Of a DNA stretch of 64,000 bases, positions 25,548 through 34,137 are shown one piece after another (positions within the stretch are counted from its first letter, which is position 1; each line of letters starts with the position of its first letter). The DNA comes from CAJXNP01 sp050305935 (GTDB lineage Bacteria > Bacteroidota > Bacteroidia > Cytophagales > Cyclobacteriaceae): NCBI GenBank assembly GCA_050305935.1, contig JBNLGG010000001.1, forward strand, positions 62,001 through 126,000, read 5' to 3'. The notes beneath the pieces were generated by a model that was given only the letters and a program-made list of their open reading frames with translations, was not told the DNA's origin and made no database searches. Both the position numbers and the translations under genes were made by a program.

Positions 25548-26684
25548 ATGAAACCAACAAGATATGTTTTAGGAATATTGGCATTGATTTTTTGCATGCA
25601 AAATGTGACTGCCAGTACAGGAGTAGAAGTAGTAAAAGAAGATACGATAGAGATTGCCTTTGGCAATAACAGCAAGATCATTATCCTGGTAAATTCAAAA
25701 GAAGACCTGGAAAAGATTCGCAAATATGACCTCAACAGCATGCTGGCCGACCTGAGTATGCAAGTGGAGGAAAATGAAGACGAAGGGCTCCTGGTGATAG
25801 AAGATACCAGCGGGAAGAAATACCTCAAAGACACCACCATTGTCATTAATGAACGGGAGGAATACAATGAATTCAGTGACATGGAGGCGGAGTTTGACAG
25901 GGAATTTGACAGGGATAACCAACGCTCCTACAATGACGATGATGGCAATAACAATGATGGCGATTCCTATGATCGATGGTGGGAGAATTCCGATTTTGAC
26001 CATAAATCCTCTATTGTGAGGGGAAAACGAACCGATCATAGGAGTTTCATGGATTTCGGTATGAACAACTACCTGGAGGACGGAAAGTTCCCTGATCAAA
26101 ATGGCGCTCCCTACTCAGTGAGGCCCTGGGGATCGTGGTATGTGGCTTTAGGACCATCATTTCAAACGCGGATAGCCGGGAAGTTTGGCATCGAGTGGGG
26201 AGCAAATGTGAGCTGGTATAATTTTAAATACCAGGATGCTTCGCAGCGGATAATGATGGATGAGAACTCCGTCTTCTGGGAAACCTCGCTGGACCCATCT
26301 CCTGCTAAAAGTAAATTGACGGTGACATATCTTAATGCATCTTTAATACCAGTCCTGGATTTTGGCTACAAAACCCGTTATAAAAACAATGATGATGGCA
26401 GAACAGCCAAATACATCAATCACAACAACGACAAGTTTAGAATAGGTTTAGGGGGTTATGTGGGATACAAAGTGGACAGTTATTCCAAGTTTGTTTACAA
26501 AGACAACGGAAAACAAAAAGACCACGAGAAGAAGGGGTATTATATTGATAACCTTCGATACGGACTTCGTTTTGTAATGGGAGTGGAGAATTTTGACTTC
26601 TTTGTCAACTATGATCTAAACAACTTGCTCTACGTAGATAGAGGTCCGGAATTAAATGCCTTCTCCTTTGGGATTAGCTTCTGA
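25548..26684 (+). CDS. Outer-membrane beta-barrel protein of the sigma-factor operon
   Basis: This exported protein of about 378 residues has a signal peptide (MKPTRYVLGILALIFCMQNVTAS). The first ~130 mature residues are very acidic, with clusters such as DDDGNNNDGDSYD, probably a soluble or calcium-binding-like segment. From about residue 185 alternating hydrophobic/aromatic strands begin (GSWYVALGPSFQTRIAGKFGIEWGANVSWYNF) and continue to the C-terminal strand ending in aromatic-containing FGISF, typical of an outer-membrane barrel. It follows the putative anti-sigma gene by ~20 bases and is ended by a terminator. It may be the envelope component controlled by the sigma factor. ATG 25548 is preferred over GTG 25542. 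Confidence 0.7.
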   Translation: MKPTRYVLGILALIFCMQNVTASTGVEVVKEDTIEIAFGNNSKIIILVNSKEDLEKIRKYDLNSMLADLSMQVEENEDEGLLVIEDTSGKKYLKDTTIVINEREEYNEFSDMEAEFDREFDRDNQRSYNDDDGNNNDGDSYDRWWENSDFDHKSSIVRGKRTDHRSFMDFGMNNYLEDGKFPDQNGAPYSVRPWGSWYVALGPSFQTRIAGKFGIEWGANVSWYNFKYQDASQRIMMDENSVFWETSLDPSPAKSKLTVTYLNASLIPVLDFGYKTRYKNNDDGRTAKYINHNNDKFRIGLGGYVGYKVDSYSKFVYKDNGKQKDHEKKGYYIDNLRYGLRFVMGVENFDFFVNYDLNNLLYVDRGPELNAFSFGISF

Positions 26685-26706
26685 TTAGTACTTGGTAATA
26701 AATGTG

Positions 26707-26742
26707 AAAAGAGGGTTGCCGATTTATTGGCAACCCTCTTTT
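26707..26742 (+). terminator. Intrinsic terminator after the sigma-factor operon
   Basis: A 14-base perfect stem (AAAAGAGGGTTGCC at 26707-26720 and its complement at 26729-26742) has an eight-base loop and continues into T residues on the plus strand. It sits 22 bases after the barrel gene's stop. Confidence 0.9.
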
Positions 26743-26880
26743 TTCTGGAAACCAGATCGCCCAACCACCTGAAGTAGTTGAACCTCTTCCTGCCTCCTGT
26801 TTATTTTCAAATTGTGAATGTTTTGTTCCGGAATTTTTTTCCAGTTGAATTGTTTTTATTTTGCCTCAAAGACGGGAGTT

Positions 26881-28101
26881 ATGTATTTGAATTTTTCCAT
26901 TTTTAATCATTTTCAAAAGATATTGTTTTTTGTCCTATTTTTCACTGTCTCTTTCAGCGGTAGTGCCCAGCATATCCAGCTTACGGAACAAGCGCAAATT
27001 AGTGTGGTAGTCGCCGACCCGGGCACACAGGAATTGTTTGAAGTTTTTGGCCACCCTGCCATCCGGGTGCATGACCCAGCCAAACAAATTGACCTGGCAT
27101 TTAACTATGGGATATTTGATTTTGACCAGCCTTATTTTTACCTCAATTTTACCCGTGGTTATTTAAACTACATGGTGGCTGCCTGGCCGTATCCTGCTTT
27201 TGAAAATGCCTACGTCAGTGAAAACCGTTCGCTAAAAGAATATGTGCTAAATCTGACTCCGACCCAGAAGCAAAAGATATTCGATTTCCTTGCAGAAAAT
27301 GTAAAGCCCGAAAACCGGAATTATTTCTATGACTATTTCTATGACAATTGTTCCACAAGGATCTGGGATGTGCTGGAAAAAACGCTGGGGGACGACCTAT
27401 ACTTTGATGAAGAATTTACGGCAACGGGGCACTCGTTTAGGACGCTCGTAGATTCACTCACTGTGAATAAGCCCTGGGGTGATTTTGGCATAGACCTTTG
27501 CCTTGGTCTGCCGATGGATAAAAAGCTGAGCGCTTATGAATATATGTATCTTCCCGAATTTTTGGGACGGTCGTTGGCACATGCTTCTATTAATGTCAAT
27601 GGTGAGAAACAAGCACTGGTGAGCGAATCGAATATGGTATTTGAAAGCCGTTCCGTTAGTCCCGAAAAGAACTTTTTCACACCGTTATTGTTGTTTTGGT
27701 CAATTTTCGGTTTAATGGCAGCCATCACGATCATAGGCTATTTTACTAAAATAGGTTTTACGGCTTTTGACGTGTTGCTATTTGGGGTAGCGGGTCTGGT
27801 GGGATTGTTGCTATTGATATTATGGGTAGCGACTGACCATGCGGCGGCGGCCAATAACCTGAACATCCTTTGGGCAAATCCCCTTTATTTGCCAGGAGTG
27901 GTTTTTTTACTGAATGGCAACAGAAAAAAGGCAGTCAAAATTTCATTTTTATTTTTTACTATAGTATTGGCCTTGTTTTTAATTACCTGGCCATTTAATC
28001 CGCAGGGTTTAAATATGGCCACGGTTCCCATTGCGATTACACTATTGCTCAGGGCGATGTATATCCGGTTTTATTTGATGGCGACTTTTAATATTGAATA
28101 A
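26881..28101 (+). CDS. DUF4105 (Lnb N-terminal-like) periplasmic-domain membrane protein
   Basis: This protein of about 406 residues has a signal peptide (FVLFFTVSFSGSAQ). The periplasmic domain (to ~residue 265) matches DUF4105, the Lnb N-terminal periplasmic domain family: ADPGTQELFEVFGHPAIRVHD, LAFNYGIFDFDQPYFYLNFTRGYLNYMV and YDYFYDNCSTRIWDVLE. The FGHxxIR...NYG...NC(S/A)TR pattern suggests a papain-like fold with His and Cys. About five membrane helices follow (from ~270). Lnb of Firmicutes is a lipoprotein acyl-transfer enzyme, but that activity is not shown for this family branch. I chose ATG 26881 because it begins directly before the signal peptide; ATG 26818 would add 21 residues with no sign of function. 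Confidence 0.82.
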   Translation: MYLNFSIFNHFQKILFFVLFFTVSFSGSAQHIQLTEQAQISVVVADPGTQELFEVFGHPAIRVHDPAKQIDLAFNYGIFDFDQPYFYLNFTRGYLNYMVAAWPYPAFENAYVSENRSLKEYVLNLTPTQKQKIFDFLAENVKPENRNYFYDYFYDNCSTRIWDVLEKTLGDDLYFDEEFTATGHSFRTLVDSLTVNKPWGDFGIDLCLGLPMDKKLSAYEYMYLPEFLGRSLAHASINVNGEKQALVSESNMVFESRSVSPEKNFFTPLLLFWSIFGLMAAITIIGYFTKIGFTAFDVLLFGVAGLVGLLLLILWVATDHAAAANNLNILWANPLYLPGVVFLLNGNRKKAVKISFLFFTIVLALFLITWPFNPQGLNMATVPIAITLLLRAMYIRFYLMATFNIE

Positions 28102-28433
28102 CTACATGGCAGGGCAATATACTTCTAGCGATGTTTTGAAAAAAAGTGCCAAAGGAAATAAACATTCAACTGAGATTTCTCTTTCTCTTATTTGCCTGGG
28201 GTTTCTCCCCGCGGTAATTGGGACGTGTCATTAGCTAGGGATTTATAGGCCTTTTACCAGGTCAATTGAACTTTACCTGGGACATAAGCTGAAAAAATTC
28301 GGAAGAAACGACGGAATAAATATTTTGTTTACAATTCAACTATTTTTTTTCACAGTTCGGTAGATTTTTTTTGAGTTTCCTGCAACCTATGGTCAACTTC
28401 AATCATCTATTAGTCAACAAGCTGATCGAAACC
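28102..28433. other. Intergenic region without a supported gene
   Basis: This 332-base gap holds no recognisable gene. A 42-codon plus-strand reading begins at 28106, four bases after the previous stop, and ends at 28234. It has a weakly hydrophobic C-terminal half and no family match. A six-base palindrome pair (CCAGGT/ACCTGG) occurs near 28255-28280, but it has no T-tract. The promoter of the downstream gene must lie here but could not be assigned. Confidence 0.5.
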
Positions 28434-28979
28434 ATGAAACGCGAAAAAATCATCTACCTCGGACTCACACTGCTGATAGGCTATCTCGTGATAATAGATA
28501 AAAACCTCATTAACAAAGCCGAACAGGAAACCAAAACATATAGCTTGAGCGAACTCAAATTGACCCGAATCGACGTACCATGTGAAGTGTACCTTACCGA
28601 AGGTCAAAACCAAAAAATGGTAATCGAGGCCCCGGAAAATTTATTTCACCGCATCAACTCCAAGACCAACAATGGCATTCTGACCATCTCAGCATCTCTT
28701 GATCGGAAATTATTTGGGTTGTTTAATGTGAAGGACAAACTGACAGATAGGGTGAAGATATTTATTAATCACGATCAACTCGACAGGATCATAGTGAGCG
28801 ACCAGGCAAAAATCATTTCAGTGGACTATAAGCCCATCGGCTTTCACGCATCAAATGAGCAAGAGCAAATTGAGAAGAAATTTTTTAACGTGTCACTTCC
28901 TGAAGTCCATTTTGCCGAACTGGGTTTGATCGATGTCATCCCACTTATTCTCAACAGTATTCAAACCCGATCATTGTAG
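28434..28979 (+). CDS. Membrane-anchored protein with GIN/DUF2807-like beta domain
   Basis: This protein of about 181 residues has an N-terminal membrane anchor (MKREKIIYLGLTLLIGYLVII). The rest is predicted beta-rich. LTRIDVPCEVYLTEGQNQKMVIEAPENLFHRINSKTNNGILTISA resembles the putative auto-transporter-adhesin head domain (GIN, DUF2807) that Bacteroidota often export, in which 'value of a filament expression' strands repeat with D/N turns. Similarity is limited to this N-terminal half, so the family call is tentative. The in-frame ATG at 28434 is better than the TTG at 28371 because it starts right at the hydrophobic anchor. It ends 9 bases before the convergent YhhN gene. Confidence 0.5.
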   Translation: MKREKIIYLGLTLLIGYLVIIDKNLINKAEQETKTYSLSELKLTRIDVPCEVYLTEGQNQKMVIEAPENLFHRINSKTNNGILTISASLDRKLFGLFNVKDKLTDRVKIFINHDQLDRIIVSDQAKIISVDYKPIGFHASNEQEQIEKKFFNVSLPEVHFAELGLIDVIPLILNSIQTRSL

Positions 28980-28988
28980 TAAGCCCGA

Positions 28989-29663
28989 CTACCTTACTTT
29001 CCGATGTGTTAATATCCCTTTGACAATCAAAAATTGAGCGATAATGTAGGTGAGCATGATGAACACCCGGTAATGCCCGAATGGTTCAATAAACTTAGTA
29101 ACGGCAATCATCCCATCGCTGGCAATAAAAAATAAGGCGCCTCCATAGACATAAGAAAAGCTTGCCGGGCTGGTCCGGTCTTTTCGCAACACAGCAAAAA
29201 CCGCCATCAGTATAATCACCACCGTGTACACCGCAACCGGTATCCGCATTCCATCCAGGTGAGGCCAAAGCACGTTCAGGATCGCGCCGCCCACCATCGC
29301 CAGAATGATGATACGGACGGTAACAAATGTCTTGTTTTGGCTGATATTCATATCTATCTGAGCCAGATAGTAGGTAATCATGTAGGATATATGGGCCAAT
29401 AAAAACGATCCCAGGCCAAACATAAAAAATGATTCACCCTGAAACATTAATAGCATATCTCCCGCCCAGGAAAAAAGCAGTGCGGTAACACTAAAAATGA
29501 ATATGTTATTTTTTTCACCCTGCCATTGTGTAATAAAAAACAAAGCGAGCAAAGGCATTAAAAGAGGTTTGCTGTAATTGCTTAGAAAATCATTTTCAAT
29601 AAATGCACCGATCAAATTGACCATTGAAGCAGCCAGGAATAGATAGAAGGGGAATTTTTTCAT
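28989..29663 (-). CDS. YhhN/TMEM86 family lysoplasmalogenase-like membrane protein
   Basis: This 224-residue integral membrane protein has about eight hydrophobic helices. The family signature is clear: SKPLLMPLLALFF near residue 31, LLFSWAGDMLLMF near 62, and YGGALFFIASDGMIAVTKF near 172. The conserved Asp residues in the two SxAGDxxL and FxxSDxxxA motifs are the proposed catalytic pair of human TMEM86B lysoplasmalogenase, which cleaves the vinyl-ether bond of lysoplasmalogens. Bacterial substrates are less certain. It lies 12 bases downstream of the VWA gene on the same strand, so the two are probably co-transcribed. Confidence 0.85.
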   Translation of the reverse strand: MKKFPFYLFLAASMVNLIGAFIENDFLSNYSKPLLMPLLALFFITQWQGEKNNIFIFSVTALLFSWAGDMLLMFQGESFFMFGLGSFLLAHISYMITYYLAQIDMNISQNKTFVTVRIIILAMVGGAILNVLWPHLDGMRIPVAVYTVVIILMAVFAVLRKDRTSPASFSYVYGGALFFIASDGMIAVTKFIEPFGHYRVFIMLTYIIAQFLIVKGILTHRKVR

Positions 29664-29675
29664 CTGACCTGTCCG

Positions 29676-31760
29676 TTAATAGCTGCCATGATATTTCCTT
29701 AGGAACCATTCCAGGCTAAACAAAAACAGGAGGAGAAAAAACACCCATTTTAAATTAATCATACTAGAGAAATTCTCCTTTGAGTGGATAACACTTTGTG
29801 CCTGCCTGGCAGATAATTTCTGTTCGATTTCCTGAGCATTATTCAAAGTATAAAATGACCCCCGATGGTCGCTTGCTAATGTCCTAAGTAGTTGATGGTC
29901 AGCGGTGAGCTGGGTTTGCTCGATTTGCATCTCTTTGATAATAAATGAACCTGTAACTGTTTCATTCTTTCCTTCCAATGTCGTTCTTCCTGTGAATTGA
30001 TACACCCCGGATGGAAGATTGTTGACCCGGTATTTGCTGTTGGATTCACTGGTTACGTAGCGGTATCCTGTTGAATTTCCGTCAACGCTTTTGATCGTGA
30101 TGTAAATTTCCTGGCCGTAAATCCGCTCATAGATATCATTGTAGACTTCAGCTTCAAAAACAACGGGTTCGTTATCGACAAACTCATCTTTAAGCGTATA
30201 CAATTTAAACTTGCGCCGGTCATCTTTTGCAGAAAGGAATTGGATCGTTTTGGAAACCAGTTCGTCAAAAACCAGTGTGTTTTCATTTTGGGCATATTCA
30301 TTTAAACGCCATTGCCAGAAGCCACTTCCTATAAGCGCCGACTCCTTTTGGCCCTCACGCCCGATGACCCACAATGGCTTATCTGTCTCTATGCTGCCCA
30401 CCTTTTGATAAAGCAGGGTGGAAGCCTGCGCAGAAACAGTGAAGTTGGCAAAGGGTACAGATACAGGGGGGTATTTTCTGGCAACAGGATCAGCCTCGCT
30501 ATTGATTTGAAAGATATCAAAAGAGGTATTGGTAAAGGCAAAAACATCGTCGCTTTGCCGGTTGATCGGAACAATTTTCACCTGTTGGTTGAGAGCATTA
30601 AAGCTGTTGATATTTGTTAAAGGACCGAGAATGTACCAGACTGGCAATTCTTCCTGCCTGATCTTCCCCAATAATTTTGCATGGGTGTTTCGGATATTAG
30701 GAATTTGATGAAGAATATACACATCAAAGGTTTCCACCGGCTCCTTATCCAGGTTTTCTATATAGGTGTGTACCTCATAATTTTTATTTTCTTCCAATGC
30801 AGATCGAATCGCCTTGATGTCGGGATGGGGAGCGGGGGCGGCGATCAGAATTTTTTCTTTTCCTTCGATCACGTCAACAAAAGCTTCTTTCCGGTTATTG
30901 AAAACAGACAATTCGTTTTCTTTATTTTTCAAGACGACCGAATACTGCTGATAGCCATTGTCATTGGCATCGATCAGAAATTGCTCTTCAAAAAATTGCG
31001 AAGGGGAAGTAACCTCCAGGAATTTACGGGCAACCTCCTTGCCCCTGTGAAAAATACTCAGGTCTACAGATTGGTTTTCAAAACCGATCGCAAAAAATTC
31101 GGCCACCAGGGGAAACTTATTACCCTGATAGGCAATCTTATTGTAAAGCAGGTTGCTTAGAATTAGGTCGGGTTTTTGAATGGTATCACCCACGCCGATG
31201 ACATCCATCGGGAAGCCAAAAGGTTTGTAGACCGGGTTGATTCCCTGGTTATAAATTCCGTCAGATATTAGGATAACCCTGGCAAGATTTCTGGATTCAT
31301 ATTCTGATTCGATGGAAGTGAGAAAATCGCTCAGGTCGGAGTGGGGACTGTCAAATTGCAGAGAGTCCAATTCACTCTCCTGAATAGTGCCGTTAAAGGT
31401 TTTTAGTTCACTGTGATAGCCCTGATCTTCCAGTTTCTCTTTTATTTGGTGTACCGAGCGAATAATATTTTTTTTATTGGCTTCCGTTTCGATCTCATCG
31501 ATACTTCCAGAGTTGTCAATGGCAATGACTACGGTGGGCTGCTCCGTTGTATTAAACACCTGTCTTAACAATGGCCCTAGCAACAAAAGGCAGATCAAAA
31601 AAACCAGGACAAATCGAAGGCTGGAAAGGAGCCAATTCATCTTATTTCCCCAGGGAGCTCTAGCTTTGAAGTAGACAATGGTGGCATATATTCCACCGGC
31701 CAGCAGGCAAAGCAGGATAAACCAGGGAGATGATTCAAATAGCAGGCTTGTCTTTTGCAT
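29676..31760 (-). CDS. VWA-like domain membrane protein (Bat-type), unknown function
   Basis: This protein of about 694 residues begins with two membrane helices (SSPWFILLCLLAGGIYATIVYF and SSLRFVLVFLICLLLLGPLLRQVF), a layout shared with BatA-like proteins. A von Willebrand factor A-like fold follows: PTVVIAIDNSGSIDEIE contains the MIDAS motif DxSxS, and LARVILISDGIYNQGINPVY the second acidic segment. Residues from ~230 include beta-rich domains and a region reminiscent of glutamine-amidotransferase-like stand-alone domains in this family (VYILHQIPN). A C-terminal membrane helix (LKWVFFLLLFLFSLEWFLRKY) ends the protein. It is upstream of the YhhN gene. ATG 31760 is preferred over TTG 31766. 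Confidence 0.78.
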   Translation of the reverse strand: MQKTSLLFESSPWFILLCLLAGGIYATIVYFKARAPWGNKMNWLLSSLRFVLVFLICLLLLGPLLRQVFNTTEQPTVVIAIDNSGSIDEIETEANKKNIIRSVHQIKEKLEDQGYHSELKTFNGTIQESELDSLQFDSPHSDLSDFLTSIESEYESRNLARVILISDGIYNQGINPVYKPFGFPMDVIGVGDTIQKPDLILSNLLYNKIAYQGNKFPLVAEFFAIGFENQSVDLSIFHRGKEVARKFLEVTSPSQFFEEQFLIDANDNGYQQYSVVLKNKENELSVFNNRKEAFVDVIEGKEKILIAAPAPHPDIKAIRSALEENKNYEVHTYIENLDKEPVETFDVYILHQIPNIRNTHAKLLGKIRQEELPVWYILGPLTNINSFNALNQQVKIVPINRQSDDVFAFTNTSFDIFQINSEADPVARKYPPVSVPFANFTVSAQASTLLYQKVGSIETDKPLWVIGREGQKESALIGSGFWQWRLNEYAQNENTLVFDELVSKTIQFLSAKDDRRKFKLYTLKDEFVDNEPVVFEAEVYNDIYERIYGQEIYITIKSVDGNSTGYRYVTSESNSKYRVNNLPSGVYQFTGRTTLEGKNETVTGSFIIKEMQIEQTQLTADHQLLRTLASDHRGSFYTLNNAQEIEQKLSARQAQSVIHSKENFSSMINLKWVFFLLLFLFSLEWFLRKYHGSY

Positions 31761-32019
31761 GGGCAATTCTTCTTCCTAACGATTGATGAGTAAGAATAAT
31801 ACTAAAATGCCGAAACAGAAATGAAAACGGATAAAATATTGGCCAATAGTCAATTAATTGGAAGAGTTATCCGTCAAGAGGTTTGTTTGAAATTTGTGAA
31901 TTCCTTGGTGCCTGGGACAGATTTTGGAAATTTATCTGAAAATTCATGCCACCACTTGGTGTTCAAAGCTCTTAGTTGGATCTTTAGCTTAAAGTGATGA
32001 CATGAATAGTAAATGTTGT

Positions 32020-32766
32020 TTAGGTCAGCATACCACCATCCACCTGGAGTACCTGGCCGGTCATATAGCTGCTCATATCGCTGCCTAGAAAAACGCAGCA
32101 ATCAGCTACATCTTCGGGACTGCCCCCTCTTTTAAGAGGAATAGCATCCCTCCAGGATTGTACTATTTTTTCGTCGAGCACGTCCGTCATTTCAGTTTCG
32201 ATAAACCCGGGGGCAACCACATTGCATCGAATGCCGCGGCTGCCCAGCTCTAAAGCGATTGATTTGGAGAAACCAATAATTCCTGATTTAGACGCCGCGT
32301 AATTTGCCTGACCAGCATTCCCTTTGATCCCCACTACCGATGACATATTGATGATGGAGCCGGCCCGCTGCTTCATGAAAGTTTTAGCGGCGGCTTTTAC
32401 CGTATTGAAACATGATTTCAGGTTCACATTGATCACCTTGTCCCATTGCTCTTCAGTCATTCTTAAAAGAAGTGTGTCCTGGGTGATCCCTGCATTATTG
32501 ACCAGAATGTCGAGTTGGCCAAAATCTTCCACGATGGAATTAATCAACGCTTCGGCGGCAGCAAAGTCGCTGGCATCAGACCGATACCCTTTTGCTTTAA
32601 TGCCAAATGTGGTCAATTCCTTTTCCAGGGCTTCGCCCTTTTCCACACTGGAAAGATAGGTAAATGCTACGTTTGCGCCTTGCTCGGCATATCTCTTCGC
32701 AATGGCATTGCCGATTCCTTTTGAGGCGCCGGTGACCAATGCTACTTTTCCTTCTAATAACTTCAT
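32020..32766 (-). CDS. fabG: 3-oxoacyl-[acyl-carrier-protein] reductase
   Basis: This 248-residue short-chain dehydrogenase performs the NADPH-dependent first reduction of fatty-acid elongation. The Rossmann motif TGASKGIG is at residues 12-19, NNAG at 90-93, and the catalytic triad S143, Y156 and K160 (YAASK) is intact. The C-terminal PGFIETEMTDVL and GSDMSSYMTGQVLQVDGGM segments are typical of FabG. No other fatty-acid genes are adjacent, so the precise substrate rests on similarity, but this length and motif set is the standard FabG. The ATG at 32766 is unambiguous. Confidence 0.92.
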   Translation of the reverse strand: MKLLEGKVALVTGASKGIGNAIAKRYAEQGANVAFTYLSSVEKGEALEKELTTFGIKAKGYRSDASDFAAAEALINSIVEDFGQLDILVNNAGITQDTLLLRMTEEQWDKVINVNLKSCFNTVKAAAKTFMKQRAGSIINMSSVVGIKGNAGQANYAASKSGIIGFSKSIALELGSRGIRCNVVAPGFIETEMTDVLDEKIVQSWRDAIPLKRGGSPEDVADCCVFLGSDMSSYMTGQVLQVDGGMLT

Positions 32767-32917
32767 AAATTTTTAAACTTTTTAATCACGGGGGTTTCTC
32801 TTACTTGATTTGGTTTTGTGGGTCAAAAATATAGTTTATCCTCTTAATTGAAAAATTTAGTTTTCGTTAGTAAATAGTAGGACTTTCCGATTCCTGAGAA
32901 GGTATAAAGCCAATGAT

Positions 32918-33364
32918 ATGATAAAGGATAAATTGCTGAAGGCCTGTGAGGATTTTATTGAGAAAAAAATCCGGGCTGCACAAAAGGGTATTGATGAATT
33001 AAATGAATCTGCCGATGTGGAAACAAAGAGCAGCGTGGGGGATAAATACGAGACCAACAGGGCGATGATCCACATAGAAAGGGAAAAATATTCCGCACAG
33101 CTACTGGAGTGCACCAAGCTGCAGAAGGTACTGGCCATGATCAAAGCAAAAAAGCCTTCGTCAAAAGTAGATTCAGGAAGTCTGGCAATTACCACCCAGG
33201 GAAATTACTACCTCGGAATAGCAGCAGGAAAAATAGACATTGACGGAGCAGAATATTTTTGTATCAGCCAGGCGTCTCCCATTGGCCAACAGCTCACAGA
33301 CAAATCAACGGGGGACACCTTCACATTTAATGGAAGAAAGTATGAGGTTGAGGAGGTGCTATAG
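32918..33364 (+). CDS. GreA/GreB-like transcription-factor-type protein
   Basis: This 148-residue protein has a two-part layout like GreA: an N-terminal predicted helical hairpin (KACEDFIEKKIRAAQKGIDELNESAD ... LLECTKLQKVLAMIK) and a C-terminal FKBP-like domain (YYLGIAAGKIDIDGAEYFCISQASPIGQQLTDKSTGDTFTFNGRKYEVEEVL). The SPIGQxLxxKxxGD(x)F pattern is the GreA/GreB C-terminal signature. Genuine GreA rescues backtracked RNA polymerase through acidic residues at the hairpin tip; here the tip region is shorter and contains ESADVE, so its activity is uncertain. Homologues in this phylum are often labelled 3-oxoacyl-ACP synthase in databases; nothing in the sequence supports that name. Confidence 0.75.
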   Translation: MIKDKLLKACEDFIEKKIRAAQKGIDELNESADVETKSSVGDKYETNRAMIHIEREKYSAQLLECTKLQKVLAMIKAKKPSSKVDSGSLAITTQGNYYLGIAAGKIDIDGAEYFCISQASPIGQQLTDKSTGDTFTFNGRKYEVEEVL

Positions 33365-34137
33365 AGTGGGAAAATCCTTCGCAACAAAAAATAATCGTCA
33401 TCACGCAGTCAAATAAATGCTTTGTCCTGTGCTTTTATTTTGCAAAATGATTTCCATTGGCCGTCTATGCAATTCGTTACCAAACAGACGTGAAGGCAGC
33501 ACCGCTCAGGCAGCCATACCGGGTGTAGATGCCAGCGAGAATTTTAGCAAACTACATAGGTTTGATTTCATGCGATATCTAATGTTTGTTTCCAAAAATA
33601 TGATTCCCCTTCCTATACATTTAAATGGACTTCATCTACCAGTTATTTGGTAAAAGGACAATGAAGTATTCTGTTTGGATTTAAACGATGGAATATGTAG
33701 GGAATAGCCAGACTATGATTGGATCTCATCCTCTGTGCTCAGTTATCACAGGTTTGGAAAACCCGCAACAGTAAGTTCAACATTAATTAAATTAACCAGG
33801 GCTCGAATTTTAGAAAAAGCGCAATGTCTTAAATCACCAGAATCAACCAAACCACACCTGCTATCAACCCAACATTGGAAATGAGAACTTTAAAATTATT
33901 CGAAATTGAAATCCATAAATGAGGAATAAAGGCGGGCGGCACGATGATAAGCACGGAGAATTAAAGTTTACAAATCAGGTTGTGATTTATAGTCTTTTGA
34001 TCTTCACTTTCCTCCCTAGTCTGGGAGCCAAAACTTGACATCGTGGATGTAAATATTTTTATGTTACCGTTTAATTGATTAAATTAATTCTACCCTATTC
34101 TTATACCCAAAAACGACTCTAATAAAAATTTGTGGCT
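33365..34137. other. Long intergenic region, no supported gene
   Basis: This 773-base stretch has no convincing gene. A 78-codon plus-strand reading at 33417-33653 matches no family I know. Around 33827-33960 a minus-strand reading of about 40 codons with a stop on its upstream side (GTG start, VLIIVPPAFIPHLW onward) is hydrophobic and might be the tail of a decayed membrane protein gene. A plus-strand reading over 33918-34037 (MRNKGGRHDDKHG onward) overlaps it, so at most one can be real. The promoter of the sugar-binding lipoprotein gene should lie at the right end, but no consensus was assigned. Confidence 0.45.

Noticed and set aside
28106..28234. 42-codon plus-strand reading right after the DUF4105 gene
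   Set aside because: Too short, with no family match and no conservation evidence; mentioned in the gap note only.
31874..32101. Minus-strand 75-codon reading past the fabG C-terminal end
   Set aside because: It overlaps the fabG 3' end in another frame and has the composition of an antisense shadow; no homology is recognisable.
33417..33653. 78-codon plus-strand reading in the long gap
   Set aside because: No family resemblance, no plausible start context, and composition like non-coding DNA.
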